From Acanthosepion lycidas (taxonomy: Eukaryota > Mollusca > Cephalopoda > Sepiida > Sepiidae), in the NCBI GenBank assembly GCA_963932145.1, contig CAWVQA010000108.1:124001-188000 (forward strand): DNA of 64,000 nt, in the 5' to 3' direction. Position numbers and translations under genes: made by a program. This document shows, piece by piece, positions 11,408-24,066 of this stretch. The notes beneath the pieces were generated by a model that was not told the DNA's origin, made no database searches, and was given only the letters and a program-made list of their open reading frames with translations. How positions within the stretch are numbered: position 1 is the first letter of the stretch; every line of letters starts with the position of its first letter.

Positions 11408-14104
11408 AAAAACAATGAAATTATTGAAAATCGATGTGAAATCAATCAAAACTTATTGATTTTAACTAGTTTCAGAAGTTTTCACAAAGTTTTATTTAAG
11501 ATTTTATGTTTTACACAACTTTTAATTACATAGCGATTTACATGCAAAATCTAGCTGTTTTGACTACTTTTTAACGCTAGTTTGTAAATATCAATAACTG
11601 TTTGAAAACATTAGAAAAACAATGAAATTATTGAAAATCGATATGAAATCAATCAAAACTTATTAATTTTAACTAGTTTCAGAAGTTTTGACAAAGTTAT
11701 ATTTAAGATTTTATGTTTTACACAACTTTTAATTACATAGCGATTTACATGCAAAATCTAGCTTTTTTCACTACTTTTTCAACACTAGATTGTAAATATC
11801 AATAACTGTTTGAAAACATTAGAAAAACAATGAAATTATTGAAAATCGATATGAAATCAATCAAAACTTATTGATTTTAACTAGTTTCAGAATTTTTCAC
11901 AAAGTTTTATTTAAGATTTTATGTTTTACACAACTTTTAATTACATAGCGATTTACATGCAAAATCTAGCTGTTTTGACTACTTTTTAACGCTAGTTTGT
12001 AAATATCAATAACTGTTTGAAAACATTAGAAAAACAATGAAATTATTGAAAATCGATATGAAATCAATCAAAACTTATTGATTTTAACTAGTTTCAGAAG
12101 TTTTGACAAAGTTATATTTAAGATTTTATGTTTTACACAACTTTTAATTACATAACGATTTACATGCAAAATCTAGCTGTTTTGACTACTTTTTAACGCT
12201 AGTTTGTAAATATCAATAACTGTTTGAAAACATTAGAAAAACAATGAAATTATTGAAAATCGATATGAAATCAATCAAAACTTATTGATTTTAACTAGTT
12301 TCAGAAGTTTTGACAAAGTTATATTTAAGATTTTATGTTTTACACAACTTTTAATTACATAGCGATTTACATGCAAAATCTAGTCTTTTTCACGACTTTT
12401 TCAACGCTAGATTGTAAATATCAATAACTCTTTGAAAACATTAGAAAAACAATGAAATTATTGAAAATCGATGTGAAATCAATCAAAACTTATTGATTTT
12501 AACTAGTTTCAGAAGTTTTCACAAAGTTTTATTTAAGATTTTATGTTTTACACAACTTTTAATTACATAGCGATTTACATGCAAAATCTAGCTGTTTTGA
12601 CTACTTTTTAACGCTAGTTTGTAAATATCAATAACTGTTTGAAAACATTAGAAAAACAATGAAATTATTGAAAATCGATATGAAATCAATCAAAACTTAT
12701 TGATTTTAACTAGTTTCAGAAGTTTTGACAAAGTTATATTTAAGATTTTATGTTTTACACAACTTTTAATTACATAGCGATTTACATGCAAAATCTAGCT
12801 TTTTTCACTACTTTTTCAACACTAGATTGTAAATATCAATAACTGTTTGAAAACATTAGAAAAACAATGAAATTATTGAAAATCGATATGAAATCAATCA
12901 AAACTTATTGATTTTAACTAGTTTCAGAAGTTTTCACAAAGTTTTATTTAAGATTTTATGTTTTACACAACTTTTAATTACGTAGCGATTTACATGCAAA
13001 ATCTAGCTTTTTTCACTACTTTTTCAACGCTAGTTTGTAAATATCAATAACTGTTTGAAAACATTAGAAAAACAATGAAATTATTGAAAATCGATATGAA
13101 ATCAATCAAAACTTATTGATTTTAACTAGTTTCAGAAGTTTTGACAAAGTTATATTTAAGATTTTATGTTTTACACAACTTTTAATTACATAGCGATTTA
13201 CATGCAAAATCTAGCTTTTTTAACTACTTTTTAACGCTAGTTTGTTAATATCAATAACTGTTTGAAAACATTAGAAAAACAATGAAATTATTGAAAATCG
13301 ATGTGAAATCAATCAAAACTTATTGATTTTAACTAGTTTCAGAAGTTTTCACAAAGTTTTATTTAAGATTTTTTGTTTTACACAACTTTTAATTACATAG
13401 CGATTTACATGCAAAATCTAGCTTTTTTCACTACTTTTTAACGCTAGTTTGTAAATATCAATAACTGTTTGAAAACATTAGAAAAACAATGAAATTATTG
13501 AAAATCGATGTGAAATCAATCAAAACTTATTGATTTTAACTAGTTTCAGAAGTTTTGACAAAGTTATATTTAAGATTTTATGTTTTAGACAACTTTTAAT
13601 TACATAGCGATTTACATGCAAAATCTAGCTTTTTTCACTACTTTTTCAACGCTAGATTGTAAATATCAATAACTCTTTGAAAACATTAGAAAAACAATGA
13701 AATTATTGAAAATCGATATGAAATCAATCAAAACTTATTGATTTTAACTAGTTTCAGAAGTTTTCACAAAGTTTTATTTAAGATTTTATGTTTTACACAA
13801 CTTTTAATTACATAGCGATTTACATGCAAAATCTAGCTTTTTTCACTACTTTTTAACGCTAGTTTGTAAATATCAATAACTGTTTGAAAACATTAGAAAA
13901 ACAATGAAATTATTGAAAATCGATGTGAAATCAATCAAAACTTATTGATTTTAACTAGTTTCAGAAGTTTTGACAAAGTTATATTTAAGATTTTATGTTT
14001 TACACAACTTTTAATTACATAGCGATTTACATGCAAAATCTAGCTTTTTTCACTACTTTTTCAACGCTAGATTGTAAATATCAATAACTTTTTGAAAACA
14101 TTAG
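11408..14104 (+). repeat. Higher-order block A1, thirteen monomers (2,697 bp)
   Basis: First of two equal-length 13-monomer blocks. The rare markers are those of A0, followed by AAGATTTTTTG (about 13,373), TGTTTTAGAC (about 13,583) and a CTTTTTG tail end (about 14,085). The second block repeats every one of these 2,905 bp downstream, and I noticed no base difference by eye. Homology extends leftward only to the monomer boundary at about 11,408. The copy before it (11,202-11,407, with GCTAGTTGTA) is not part of A2's flank. Confidence 0.9.
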
Positions 14105-14312
14105 AAAAACAATGAAATTATTGAAAATCGATATGAAATCAATCAAAACTTATTGATTTTAACTAGTTTCAGAAGTTTTGACAAAGTTATATTTAAGATT
14201 TTATGTTTTACACAACTTTTAATTACATAGCGATTTACATGCAAAATCTAGTCTTTTTCACGACTTTTTCAACGCTAGATTGTAAATATCAATAACTCTT
14301 TGAAAACATTAG
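14105..14312 (+). repeat. Junction monomer between A1 and A2
   Basis: Single G-class monomer of 208 bp with the rare TAGTCTTTTTCACG tail. It resembles the fifth monomer of the A blocks (830-1,037, 12,237-12,444 and 15,144-15,351) rather than either neighbour's expected continuation. Its presence between A1 and A2 fits an unequal exchange that joined the monomer after position 13 of one unit to a fifth monomer, followed by restart at monomer 1. This reading is inference; the sequence shows only the out-of-order copy. Confidence 0.8.
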
Positions 14313-17009
14313 AAAAACAATGAAATTATTGAAAATCGATGTGAAATCAATCAAAACTTATTGATTTTAACTAGTTTCAGAAGTTTTCACAAAGTTTTAT
14401 TTAAGATTTTATGTTTTACACAACTTTTAATTACATAGCGATTTACATGCAAAATCTAGCTGTTTTGACTACTTTTTAACGCTAGTTTGTAAATATCAAT
14501 AACTGTTTGAAAACATTAGAAAAACAATGAAATTATTGAAAATCGATATGAAATCAATCAAAACTTATTAATTTTAACTAGTTTCAGAAGTTTTGACAAA
14601 GTTATATTTAAGATTTTATGTTTTACACAACTTTTAATTACATAGCGATTTACATGCAAAATCTAGCTTTTTTCACTACTTTTTCAACACTAGATTGTAA
14701 ATATCAATAACTGTTTGAAAACATTAGAAAAACAATGAAATTATTGAAAATCGATATGAAATCAATCAAAACTTATTGATTTTAACTAGTTTCAGAATTT
14801 TTCACAAAGTTTTATTTAAGATTTTATGTTTTACACAACTTTTAATTACATAGCGATTTACATGCAAAATCTAGCTGTTTTGACTACTTTTTAACGCTAG
14901 TTTGTAAATATCAATAACTGTTTGAAAACATTAGAAAAACAATGAAATTATTGAAAATCGATATGAAATCAATCAAAACTTATTGATTTTAACTAGTTTC
15001 AGAAGTTTTGACAAAGTTATATTTAAGATTTTATGTTTTACACAACTTTTAATTACATAACGATTTACATGCAAAATCTAGCTGTTTTGACTACTTTTTA
15101 ACGCTAGTTTGTAAATATCAATAACTGTTTGAAAACATTAGAAAAACAATGAAATTATTGAAAATCGATATGAAATCAATCAAAACTTATTGATTTTAAC
15201 TAGTTTCAGAAGTTTTGACAAAGTTATATTTAAGATTTTATGTTTTACACAACTTTTAATTACATAGCGATTTACATGCAAAATCTAGTCTTTTTCACGA
15301 CTTTTTCAACGCTAGATTGTAAATATCAATAACTCTTTGAAAACATTAGAAAAACAATGAAATTATTGAAAATCGATGTGAAATCAATCAAAACTTATTG
15401 ATTTTAACTAGTTTCAGAAGTTTTCACAAAGTTTTATTTAAGATTTTATGTTTTACACAACTTTTAATTACATAGCGATTTACATGCAAAATCTAGCTGT
15501 TTTGACTACTTTTTAACGCTAGTTTGTAAATATCAATAACTGTTTGAAAACATTAGAAAAACAATGAAATTATTGAAAATCGATATGAAATCAATCAAAA
15601 CTTATTGATTTTAACTAGTTTCAGAAGTTTTGACAAAGTTATATTTAAGATTTTATGTTTTACACAACTTTTAATTACATAGCGATTTACATGCAAAATC
15701 TAGCTTTTTTCACTACTTTTTCAACACTAGATTGTAAATATCAATAACTGTTTGAAAACATTAGAAAAACAATGAAATTATTGAAAATCGATATGAAATC
15801 AATCAAAACTTATTGATTTTAACTAGTTTCAGAAGTTTTCACAAAGTTTTATTTAAGATTTTATGTTTTACACAACTTTTAATTACGTAGCGATTTACAT
15901 GCAAAATCTAGCTTTTTTCACTACTTTTTCAACGCTAGTTTGTAAATATCAATAACTGTTTGAAAACATTAGAAAAACAATGAAATTATTGAAAATCGAT
16001 ATGAAATCAATCAAAACTTATTGATTTTAACTAGTTTCAGAAGTTTTGACAAAGTTATATTTAAGATTTTATGTTTTACACAACTTTTAATTACATAGCG
16101 ATTTACATGCAAAATCTAGCTTTTTTAACTACTTTTTAACGCTAGTTTGTTAATATCAATAACTGTTTGAAAACATTAGAAAAACAATGAAATTATTGAA
16201 AATCGATGTGAAATCAATCAAAACTTATTGATTTTAACTAGTTTCAGAAGTTTTCACAAAGTTTTATTTAAGATTTTTTGTTTTACACAACTTTTAATTA
16301 CATAGCGATTTACATGCAAAATCTAGCTTTTTTCACTACTTTTTAACGCTAGTTTGTAAATATCAATAACTGTTTGAAAACATTAGAAAAACAATGAAAT
16401 TATTGAAAATCGATGTGAAATCAATCAAAACTTATTGATTTTAACTAGTTTCAGAAGTTTTGACAAAGTTATATTTAAGATTTTATGTTTTAGACAACTT
16501 TTAATTACATAGCGATTTACATGCAAAATCTAGCTTTTTTCACTACTTTTTCAACGCTAGATTGTAAATATCAATAACTCTTTGAAAACATTAGAAAAAC
16601 AATGAAATTATTGAAAATCGATATGAAATCAATCAAAACTTATTGATTTTAACTAGTTTCAGAAGTTTTCACAAAGTTTTATTTAAGATTTTATGTTTTA
16701 CACAACTTTTAATTACATAGCGATTTACATGCAAAATCTAGCTTTTTTCACTACTTTTTAACGCTAGTTTGTAAATATCAATAACTGTTTGAAAACATTA
16801 GAAAAACAATGAAATTATTGAAAATCGATGTGAAATCAATCAAAACTTATTGATTTTAACTAGTTTCAGAAGTTTTGACAAAGTTATATTTAAGATTTTA
16901 TGTTTTACACAACTTTTAATTACATAGCGATTTACATGCAAAATCTAGCTTTTTTCACTACTTTTTCAACGCTAGATTGTAAATATCAATAACTTTTTGA
17001 AAACATTAG
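14313..17009 (+). repeat. Higher-order block A2, thirteen monomers (2,697 bp)
   Basis: Second copy of the 13-monomer block, the same length as A1 and with all its rare markers in the same order: TTATTAATT, CAGAATTTTTCAC, CATAACG, the TAGTC tail, TACGTAGCG, TTTGTTAATATC, AAGATTTTTTG, TGTTTTAGAC and the CTTTTTG tail end at about 16,991. It diverges at 17,010, where a C copy with AGACGTTTTCAC and AAGGTT begins. The near-perfect match makes this one of the youngest duplications visible. Confidence 0.9.
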
Positions 17010-18669
17010 AAAAACAATGAAATTATTGAAAATCGATATGAAATCAATCAAAACTTATTGATTTTAACTAGTTTCAGACGTTTTCACAAAGTTTTATTTA
17101 AGGTTTTATGTTTTACACAACTTTTAATTACATAGCGATTTACATGCAAAATCTAGCTTTTTTCACTACTTTTTCAACGCTAGTTTGTAAATATCAATAA
17201 CTGTTTGAAAACATTAGAAAAACAATGAAATTATTGAAAATCGATATGAAATCAATCAAAACTTATTGATTTTAACTAGTTTCAGAAGTTTTGACAAAGT
17301 TATATTTAAGATTTTATGTTTTACACAACTTTTAATTACATAGCGATTTACATGCAAAATCTAGCTTTTTTCACTACTTTTTAACGCTAGTTTGTAAATA
17401 TCAATAACTTTTTGAAAACATTAGAAAAACAATGAAATTATTGAAAATCGATGTGAAATCAATCAAAACTTATTGATTTTAACTAGTTTCAGAAGTTTTC
17501 ACAAAGTTTTATTTAAGATTTTATGTTTTACACAACTTTTAATTACATAGCGATTTACATGCAAAATCTAGCTGTTTTGACTACTTTTTAACGCTAGTTT
17601 GTAAATATCAATAACTGTTTGAAAACATTAGAAAAACAATGAAATTATTGAAAATCGATGTGAAATCAATCAAAACTTATTGATTTTAACTAGTTTCAGA
17701 AGTTTTGACAAAGTTATATTTAAGATTTTATGTTTTACACAACTTTTAATTACATAGCGATTTACATGCAAAATCTAGCTTTTTTCACTACTTTTTCAAC
17801 ACTAGATTGTAAATATCAATAACTCTTTGAAAACATTAGAAAAACAATGAAATTATTGAAAATCGATATGAAATCAATCAAAACTTATTGATTTTAACTA
17901 GTTTCAGAAGTTTTCACAAAGTTTTATTTAAGATTTTATGTTTTACACAACTTTTAATTATATAGCGATTTACATGCAAAATCTAGCTTTTTTCACTACT
18001 TTTTCAACGCTAGTTTGTAAATATCAATAACTGTTTGAAAACATTAGAAAAACAATGAAATTATTGAAAATCGATATGAAATCAATCAAAACTTATTGAT
18101 TTTAACTAGTTTCAGAAGTTTTGACAAAGTTATATTTAAGATTTTATGTTTTACACAACTTTTAATTACATAGCGATTTACATGCAAAATCTAGCTTTTT
18201 TAACTACTTTTTCAACGCTAGTTTGTAAATATCAATAACTGTTTGAAAACATTAGAAAAACAATGAAATTATTGAAAATCGATGTGAAATCAATCAAAAC
18301 TTATTGATTTTAACTAGTTTCAGAAGTTTTCACAAAGTTTTATTTAAGATTTTATGTTTTACACAACTTTTAATTACATAGCGATTTACATGCAAAATCT
18401 AGCTTTTTTCACTACTTTTTAACGCTAGTTTGTAAATATCAATAACTGTTTGAAAACATTAGAAAAACAATGAAATTATTGAAAATCGATATGAAATCAA
18501 TCAAAACTTATTGATTTTAACTAGTTTCAGAAGTTTTGACAAAGTTATATTTAAGATTTTATGTTTTACACAACTTTTAATTACATAGCGATTTACATGC
18601 AAAATCTAGCTTTTTTCACTACTTTTTAACGCTAGTTTGTAAATATCAATAACTGTTTGAAAACATTAG
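17010..18669 (+). repeat. Partial cassette relative, eight monomers
   Basis: Order: AAGGTT (with private AGACGTTTTCAC), G with CTTTTTG, GATGTG/TGTTTTGAC tail, AACACTAG (here with GATGTG), TATAGCG, G with TAACTAC tail, GATGTG C, G. This follows 1,868-3,528 and 27,389-29,049 monomer by monomer, except that the eighth copy has the short AACGCTAGTTTG tail. The next copy (18,670) is a recombinant CACAAAGTTATATTT monomer with AAACATATTG, and the cassette order is lost. Confidence 0.8.
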
Positions 18670-21600
18670 AAAAACAATGAAATTATTGAAAATCGATGTG
18701 AAATCAATCAAAACATATTGATTTTAACTAGTTTCAGAAGTTTTCACAAAGTTATATTTAAGATTTTATGTTTTACACAACTTTTAATTACATAGCGATT
18801 TACATGCAAAATCTAGCTTTTTTCACTACTTTTTCAACGCTAGATTGTAAATATCAATAACTCTTTGAAAACATTAGAAAAACAATGAAATTATTGAAAA
18901 TCGATATGAAATCAATCAAAACTTATTGATTTTAACTAGTTTCAGAAGTTTTCACAAAGTTTTATTTAAGGTTTTATGTTTTACACAACTTTTAATTACA
19001 TAGCGATTTACATGCAAAATCTAGCTTTTTTAACTACTTTTTCAACGCTAGTTTGTAAATATCAATAACTGTTTGAAAACATTAGAAAAACAATGAAATT
19101 ATTGAAAATCGATGTGAAATCAATCAAAACTTATTGATTTTAACTAGTTTCAGAAGTTTTCACAAAGTTTTATTTAAGATTTTATGTTTTACACAACTTT
19201 TAATTAAACATAGCGATTTACATGCAAAATCTAGCTTTTTTCACTACTTTTTCAACGCTAGTTTGTAAATATCAATAACTGTTTGAAAACATTAGAAAAA
19301 CAATGAAATTATTGAAAATCGATATGAAATCAATCAAAACTTATTGATTTTAACTAGTTTCAGAAGTTTTGACAAAGTTATATTTAAGATTTTATGTTTT
19401 ACACAACTTTTAATTACATAGCGATTTACATGCAAAATCTAGCTTTTTTAACTTCTTTTTAACGCTAGTTTGTAAATATAAATAACTGTTTGAAAACATT
19501 AGAAAAACAATGAAATTATTGAAAATCGATGTGAAATCAATCAAAACTTATTGATTTTAACTAGTTTCAGAAGTTTTCACAAAGTTTTATTTAAGATTTT
19601 ATGTTTTACACAACTTTTAATTACATAGCGATTTACATGCAAAATCTAGCTTTTTTCACTACTTTTTAACGCTAGTTTGTAAATATCAATAACTGTTTGA
19701 AAACATTAGAAAAACAATGAAATTATTGAAAATCGATATGAAATCAATCAAAACTTATTGATTTTAACTAGTTTCAGAAGTTTTCACAAAGTTATATTTA
19801 AGATTTTATGTTTTACACAACTTTTAATTACATAGCGATTTACATGCAAAATCTAGCTTTTTTCACTACTTTTTCAACGCTAGATTGTAAATATCAATAA
19901 CTCTTTGAAAACATTAGAAAAACAATGAAATTATTGAAAATCGATATGAAATCAATCAAAACTTATTGATTTTAACTAGTTTCAGAAGTTTTGACAAAGT
20001 TATATTTAAGATTTTATGTTTTACACAACTTTTAATTACATAGCGATTTACATGCAAAATCTAGCTTTTTTAACTTCTTTTTAACGCTAGTTTGTAAATA
20101 TAAATAACTGTTTGAAAACATTAGAAAAACAATGAAATTATTGAAAATCGATGTGAAATCAATCAAAACTTATTGATTTTAACTAGTTTCAGAAGTTTTC
20201 ACAAAGTTTTATTTAAGATTTTATGTTTTACACAACTTTTAATTACATAGCGATTTACATGCAAAATCTAGCTTTTTTCACTACTTTTTAACGCTAGTTT
20301 GTAAATATCAATAACTGTTTGAAAACATTAGAAAAACAATGAAATTATTGAAAATCGATATGAAATCAATCAAAACTTATTGATTTTAACTAGTTTCAGA
20401 AGTTTTGACAAAGTTATATTTAAGATTTTATGTTTTACACAACTTTTAATTACATAGCGATTTACATGCAAAATCTAGCTTTTTTCACTACTTTTTCAAC
20501 GCTAGATTGTAAATATCAATAACTCTTTGAAAACATTAGAAAAACAATGAAATTATTGAAAATCGATATGAAATCAATCAAAACTTATTGATTTTAACTA
20601 GTTTCAGAAGTTTTCACAAAGTTTTATTTAAGATTTTATGTTTTACACAACTTTTAATTACATAGCGATTTACATGCAAAATCTAGCTTTTTTCACTACT
20701 TTTTAACGCTAGTTTGTAAATATCAATAACTGTTTGAAAACATTAGAAAAACAATGAAATTATTGAAAATCGATGTGAAATCAATCAAAACTTATTGATT
20801 TTAACTAGTTTCAGAAGTTTTGACAAAGTTATATTTAAGATTTTATGTTTTACACAACTTTTAATTACATAGCGATTTACATGCAAAATCTAGCTTTTTT
20901 CACTACTTTTTCAACGCTAGATTGTAAATATCAATAACTCTTTGAAAACATTAGAAAAACAATGAAATTATTGAAAATCGATATGAAATCAATCAAAACT
21001 TATTGATTTTAACTAGTTTCAGAAGTTTTCACAAAGTTTTATTTAAGGTTTTATGTTTTACACAACTTTTAATTACATAGCGATTTACATGCAAAATCTA
21101 GCTTTTTTCACTACTTTTTAACGCTAGTTTGTAAATATCAATAACTGTTTGAAAACATTAGAAAAACAATGAAATTATTGAAAATCGATGTGAAATCAAT
21201 CAAAACTTATTGATTTTAACTAGTTTCAGAAGTTTTGTCAAAGTTATATTTAAGATTTTATGTTTTACACAACTTTTAATTACATAGCGATTTACATGCA
21301 AAATCTAGCTTTTTTCACTACTTTTTCAACACTAGATTGTAAATATCAATAACTCTTTGAAAACATTAGAAAAACAATGAAATTATTGAAAATCGATATG
21401 AAATCAATCAAAACTTATTGATTTTAACTAGTTTCAGAAGTTTCACAAAGTTTTATTTAAGATTTTATGTTTTACACAACTTTTAATTATATAGCGATTT
21501 ACATGCAAAATCTAGCTTTTTTCACTACTTTTTCAACGCTAGTTTGTAAATATCAATAACTGTTTGAAAACATTAGAAAAACAATGAAATTATTGAAAAT

Positions 21601-22821
21601 CGATATGAAATCAATCAAAACTTATTGATTTTAACTAGTTTCAGAAGTTTTGACAAAGTTATATTTAAGATTTTATGTTTTACACAACTTTTAATTACAT
21701 AGCGATTTACATGCAAAATCTAGCTTTTTTAACTTCTTTTTAACGCTAGTTTGTAAATATAAATAACTGTTTGAAAACATTAGAAAAACAATGAAATTAT
21801 TGAAAATCGATGTGAAATCAATCAAAACTTATTGATTTTAACTAGTTTCAGAAGTTTTCACAAAGTTTTATTTAAGATTTTATGTTTTACACAACTTTTA
21901 ATTACATAGCGATTTACATGCAAAATCTAGCTTTTTTCACTACTTTTTAACGCTAGTTTGTAAATATCAATAACTGTTTGAAAACATTAGAAAAACAATG
22001 AAATTATTGAAAATCGATATGAAATCAATCAAAACTTATTGATTTTAACTAGTTTCAGAAGTTTTGACAAAGTTATATTTAAGATTTTATGTTTTACACA
22101 ACTTTTAATTACATAGCGATTTACATGCAAAATCTAGCTTTTTTCACTACTTTTTCAACGCTAGATTGTAAATATCAATAACTCTTTGAAAACATTAGAA
22201 AAACAATGAAATTATTGAAAATCGATATGAAATCAATCAAAACTTATTGATTTTAACTAGTTTCAGAAGTTTTCACAAAGTTTTATTTAAGAATTTATGT
22301 TTTACACAACTTTTAATTACATAGCGATTTACATGCAAAATCTAGCTTTTTTCACTACTTTTTAACGCTAGTTTTTAAATATCAATAACTGTTTGAAAAC
22401 ATTAGAAAAACAATGAAATTATTGAAAATCGATGTGAAATCAATCAAAACTTATTGATTTTAACTAGTTTCAGAAGTTTTGACAAAGTTATATTTAAGAT
22501 TTTATGTTTTACACAACTTTTAATTACATAGCGATTTACATGCAAAATCTAGCTTTTTTCACTACTTTTTCAACGCTAGATTGTAAATATCAATAACTCT
22601 TTGAAAACATTAGAAAAACAATGAAATTATTGAAAATCGATATGAAATCAATCAAAACTTATTGATTTTAACTAGTTTCAGAAGTTTTGACAAAGTTATA
22701 TTTAAGATTTTATGTTTTACACAACTTTTAATTACATAGCGATTTACATGCAAAATCTAGCTTTTTTCACTACTTTTTCAACGCTAGATTGTAAATATCA
22801 ATAACTCTTTGAAAACATTAG
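18670..22821 (+). repeat. Mixed Domain I monomers with TAACTTC/ATAAATAAC tails
   Basis: Twenty monomers without one clean long block. A linked tail TAACTTCTTTTTAACG plus AAATATAAATAACTG occurs near 19,450, 20,072 and 21,732, each time followed by a GATGTG C copy. Recombinant CACAAAGTTATATTT copies are at 18,670 and 19,710. Monomer 19,088-19,295 has a 2-bp insertion (TAATTAAACATAGCG near 19,206). Private changes include AAGAATTTATG near 22,291 and CTAGTTTTTAAAT near 22,372. No gene or foreign insert is seen. Confidence 0.8.
21162..21576 (+). repeat. Marker dimer 1 (TTTTGTCAAAG + short TTTCAC)
   Basis: A 415-bp dimer: a G copy in which TTTTGACAAAG is TTTTGTCAAAG, with an AACACTAG tail, then a C copy that has lost one T (GAAGTTTCAC) and carries TATAGCG. 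The same pair of linked rare changes is found at 29,673-30,087 and 32,786-33,200, each exactly 415 bp. Here the first monomer is GATGTG; in the other two it is GATATG. Confidence 0.85.
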
Positions 22822-24066
22822 AAAAACAATGAAATTATTGAAAATCGATATGAAATCAATCAAAACTTATTGATTTTAACTAGTTTCAGAAGTTTTCACA
22901 AAGTTTTATTTAAGGTTTTATGTTTTACACAACTTTTAATTACATAGCGATTTACATGCAAAATCTAGCTTTTTTCACTACTTTTTCAACGCTAGTTTGT
23001 AAATATCAATAACTGTTTGAAAACATTAGAAAAACAATGAAATTATTGAAAATCGATATAAAATCAATCAAAACTTATTGATTTTAACTAGTTTCAGAAG
23101 TTTTGACAAAGTTATATTTCAGATTTTATGTTTTACACAACTTTTAATTACATAGCGATTTACATGCAAAATCTAGCTTTTTTCACTACTTTTTAACGCT
23201 AGTTTGTAAATATCAATAACTTTTTGAAAACATTAGAAAAACAATGAAATTATTGAAAATCGATGTGAAATCAATCAAAACTTATTGATTTTAACTAGTT
23301 TCAGAAGTTTTCACAAAGTTTTATTTAAGATTTTATGTTTTACACAACTTTTAATTACATAGCGATTTACATGCAAAATCTAGCTGTTTTGACTACTTTT
23401 TAACGCTAGTTTGTAAATATCAATAACTGTTTGAAAACATTAGAAAAACAATGAAATTATTGAAAATCGATATGAAATCAATCAAAACTTATTGATTTTA
23501 ACTAGTTTCAGAAGTTTTGACAAAGTTATATTTAAGATTTTATGTTTTACACAACTTTTAATTACATAGCGATTTACATGCAAAATCTAGCTTTTTTCAC
23601 TACTTTTTCAACACTAGATTGTAAATATCAATAACTCTTTGAAAACATTAGAAAAACAATGAAATTATTGAAAATCGATATGAAATCAATCAAAACTTAT
23701 TGATTTTAACTAGTTTCAGAAGTTTTCACAAAGTTTTATTTAAGATTTTATGTTTTACACAACTTTTAATTACATAGCGATTTACATGCAAAATCTAGCT
23801 TTTTTCACTACTTTTTAACGCTAGTTTGTAAATATCAATAACTGTTTGAAAACATTAGAAAAACAATGAAATTATTGAAAATCGATGTGAAATCAATCAA
23901 AACTTATTGATTTTAACTAGTTTCAGAAGTTTTGACAAAGTTATATTTAAGATTTTATGTTTTACACAACTTTTAATTACATAGCGATTTACATGCAAAA
24001 TCTAGCTTTTTTCACTACTTTTTCAACGCTAGATTGTAAATATCAATAACTCTTTGAAAACATTAG
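22822..24066 (+). repeat. Six-monomer block G1 (1,245 bp)
   Basis: Order: AAGGTT; G with the rare TATTTCAGATT and CTTTTTG; GATGTG/TGTTTTGAC tail; AACACTAG; C; GATGTG G. The segment 26,144-27,388 has the same order and length. TATTTCAGATT occurs only in these two blocks (near 23,116 and 26,441). Here the second monomer has the private GATATAAAATC. A further AAGGTT copy follows both blocks; the one here has a private AAATCATTG near 24,080. Confidence 0.86.

Noticed and set aside
11408..17009. Assembly artefact as the whole explanation for near-identical blocks
   Set aside because: It cannot be ruled out for A1/A2, which show no difference by eye. Other pairs (C1/C2, D1/D2/D3, E1/E2) carry private substitutions and indels, so true duplication is the better general explanation.
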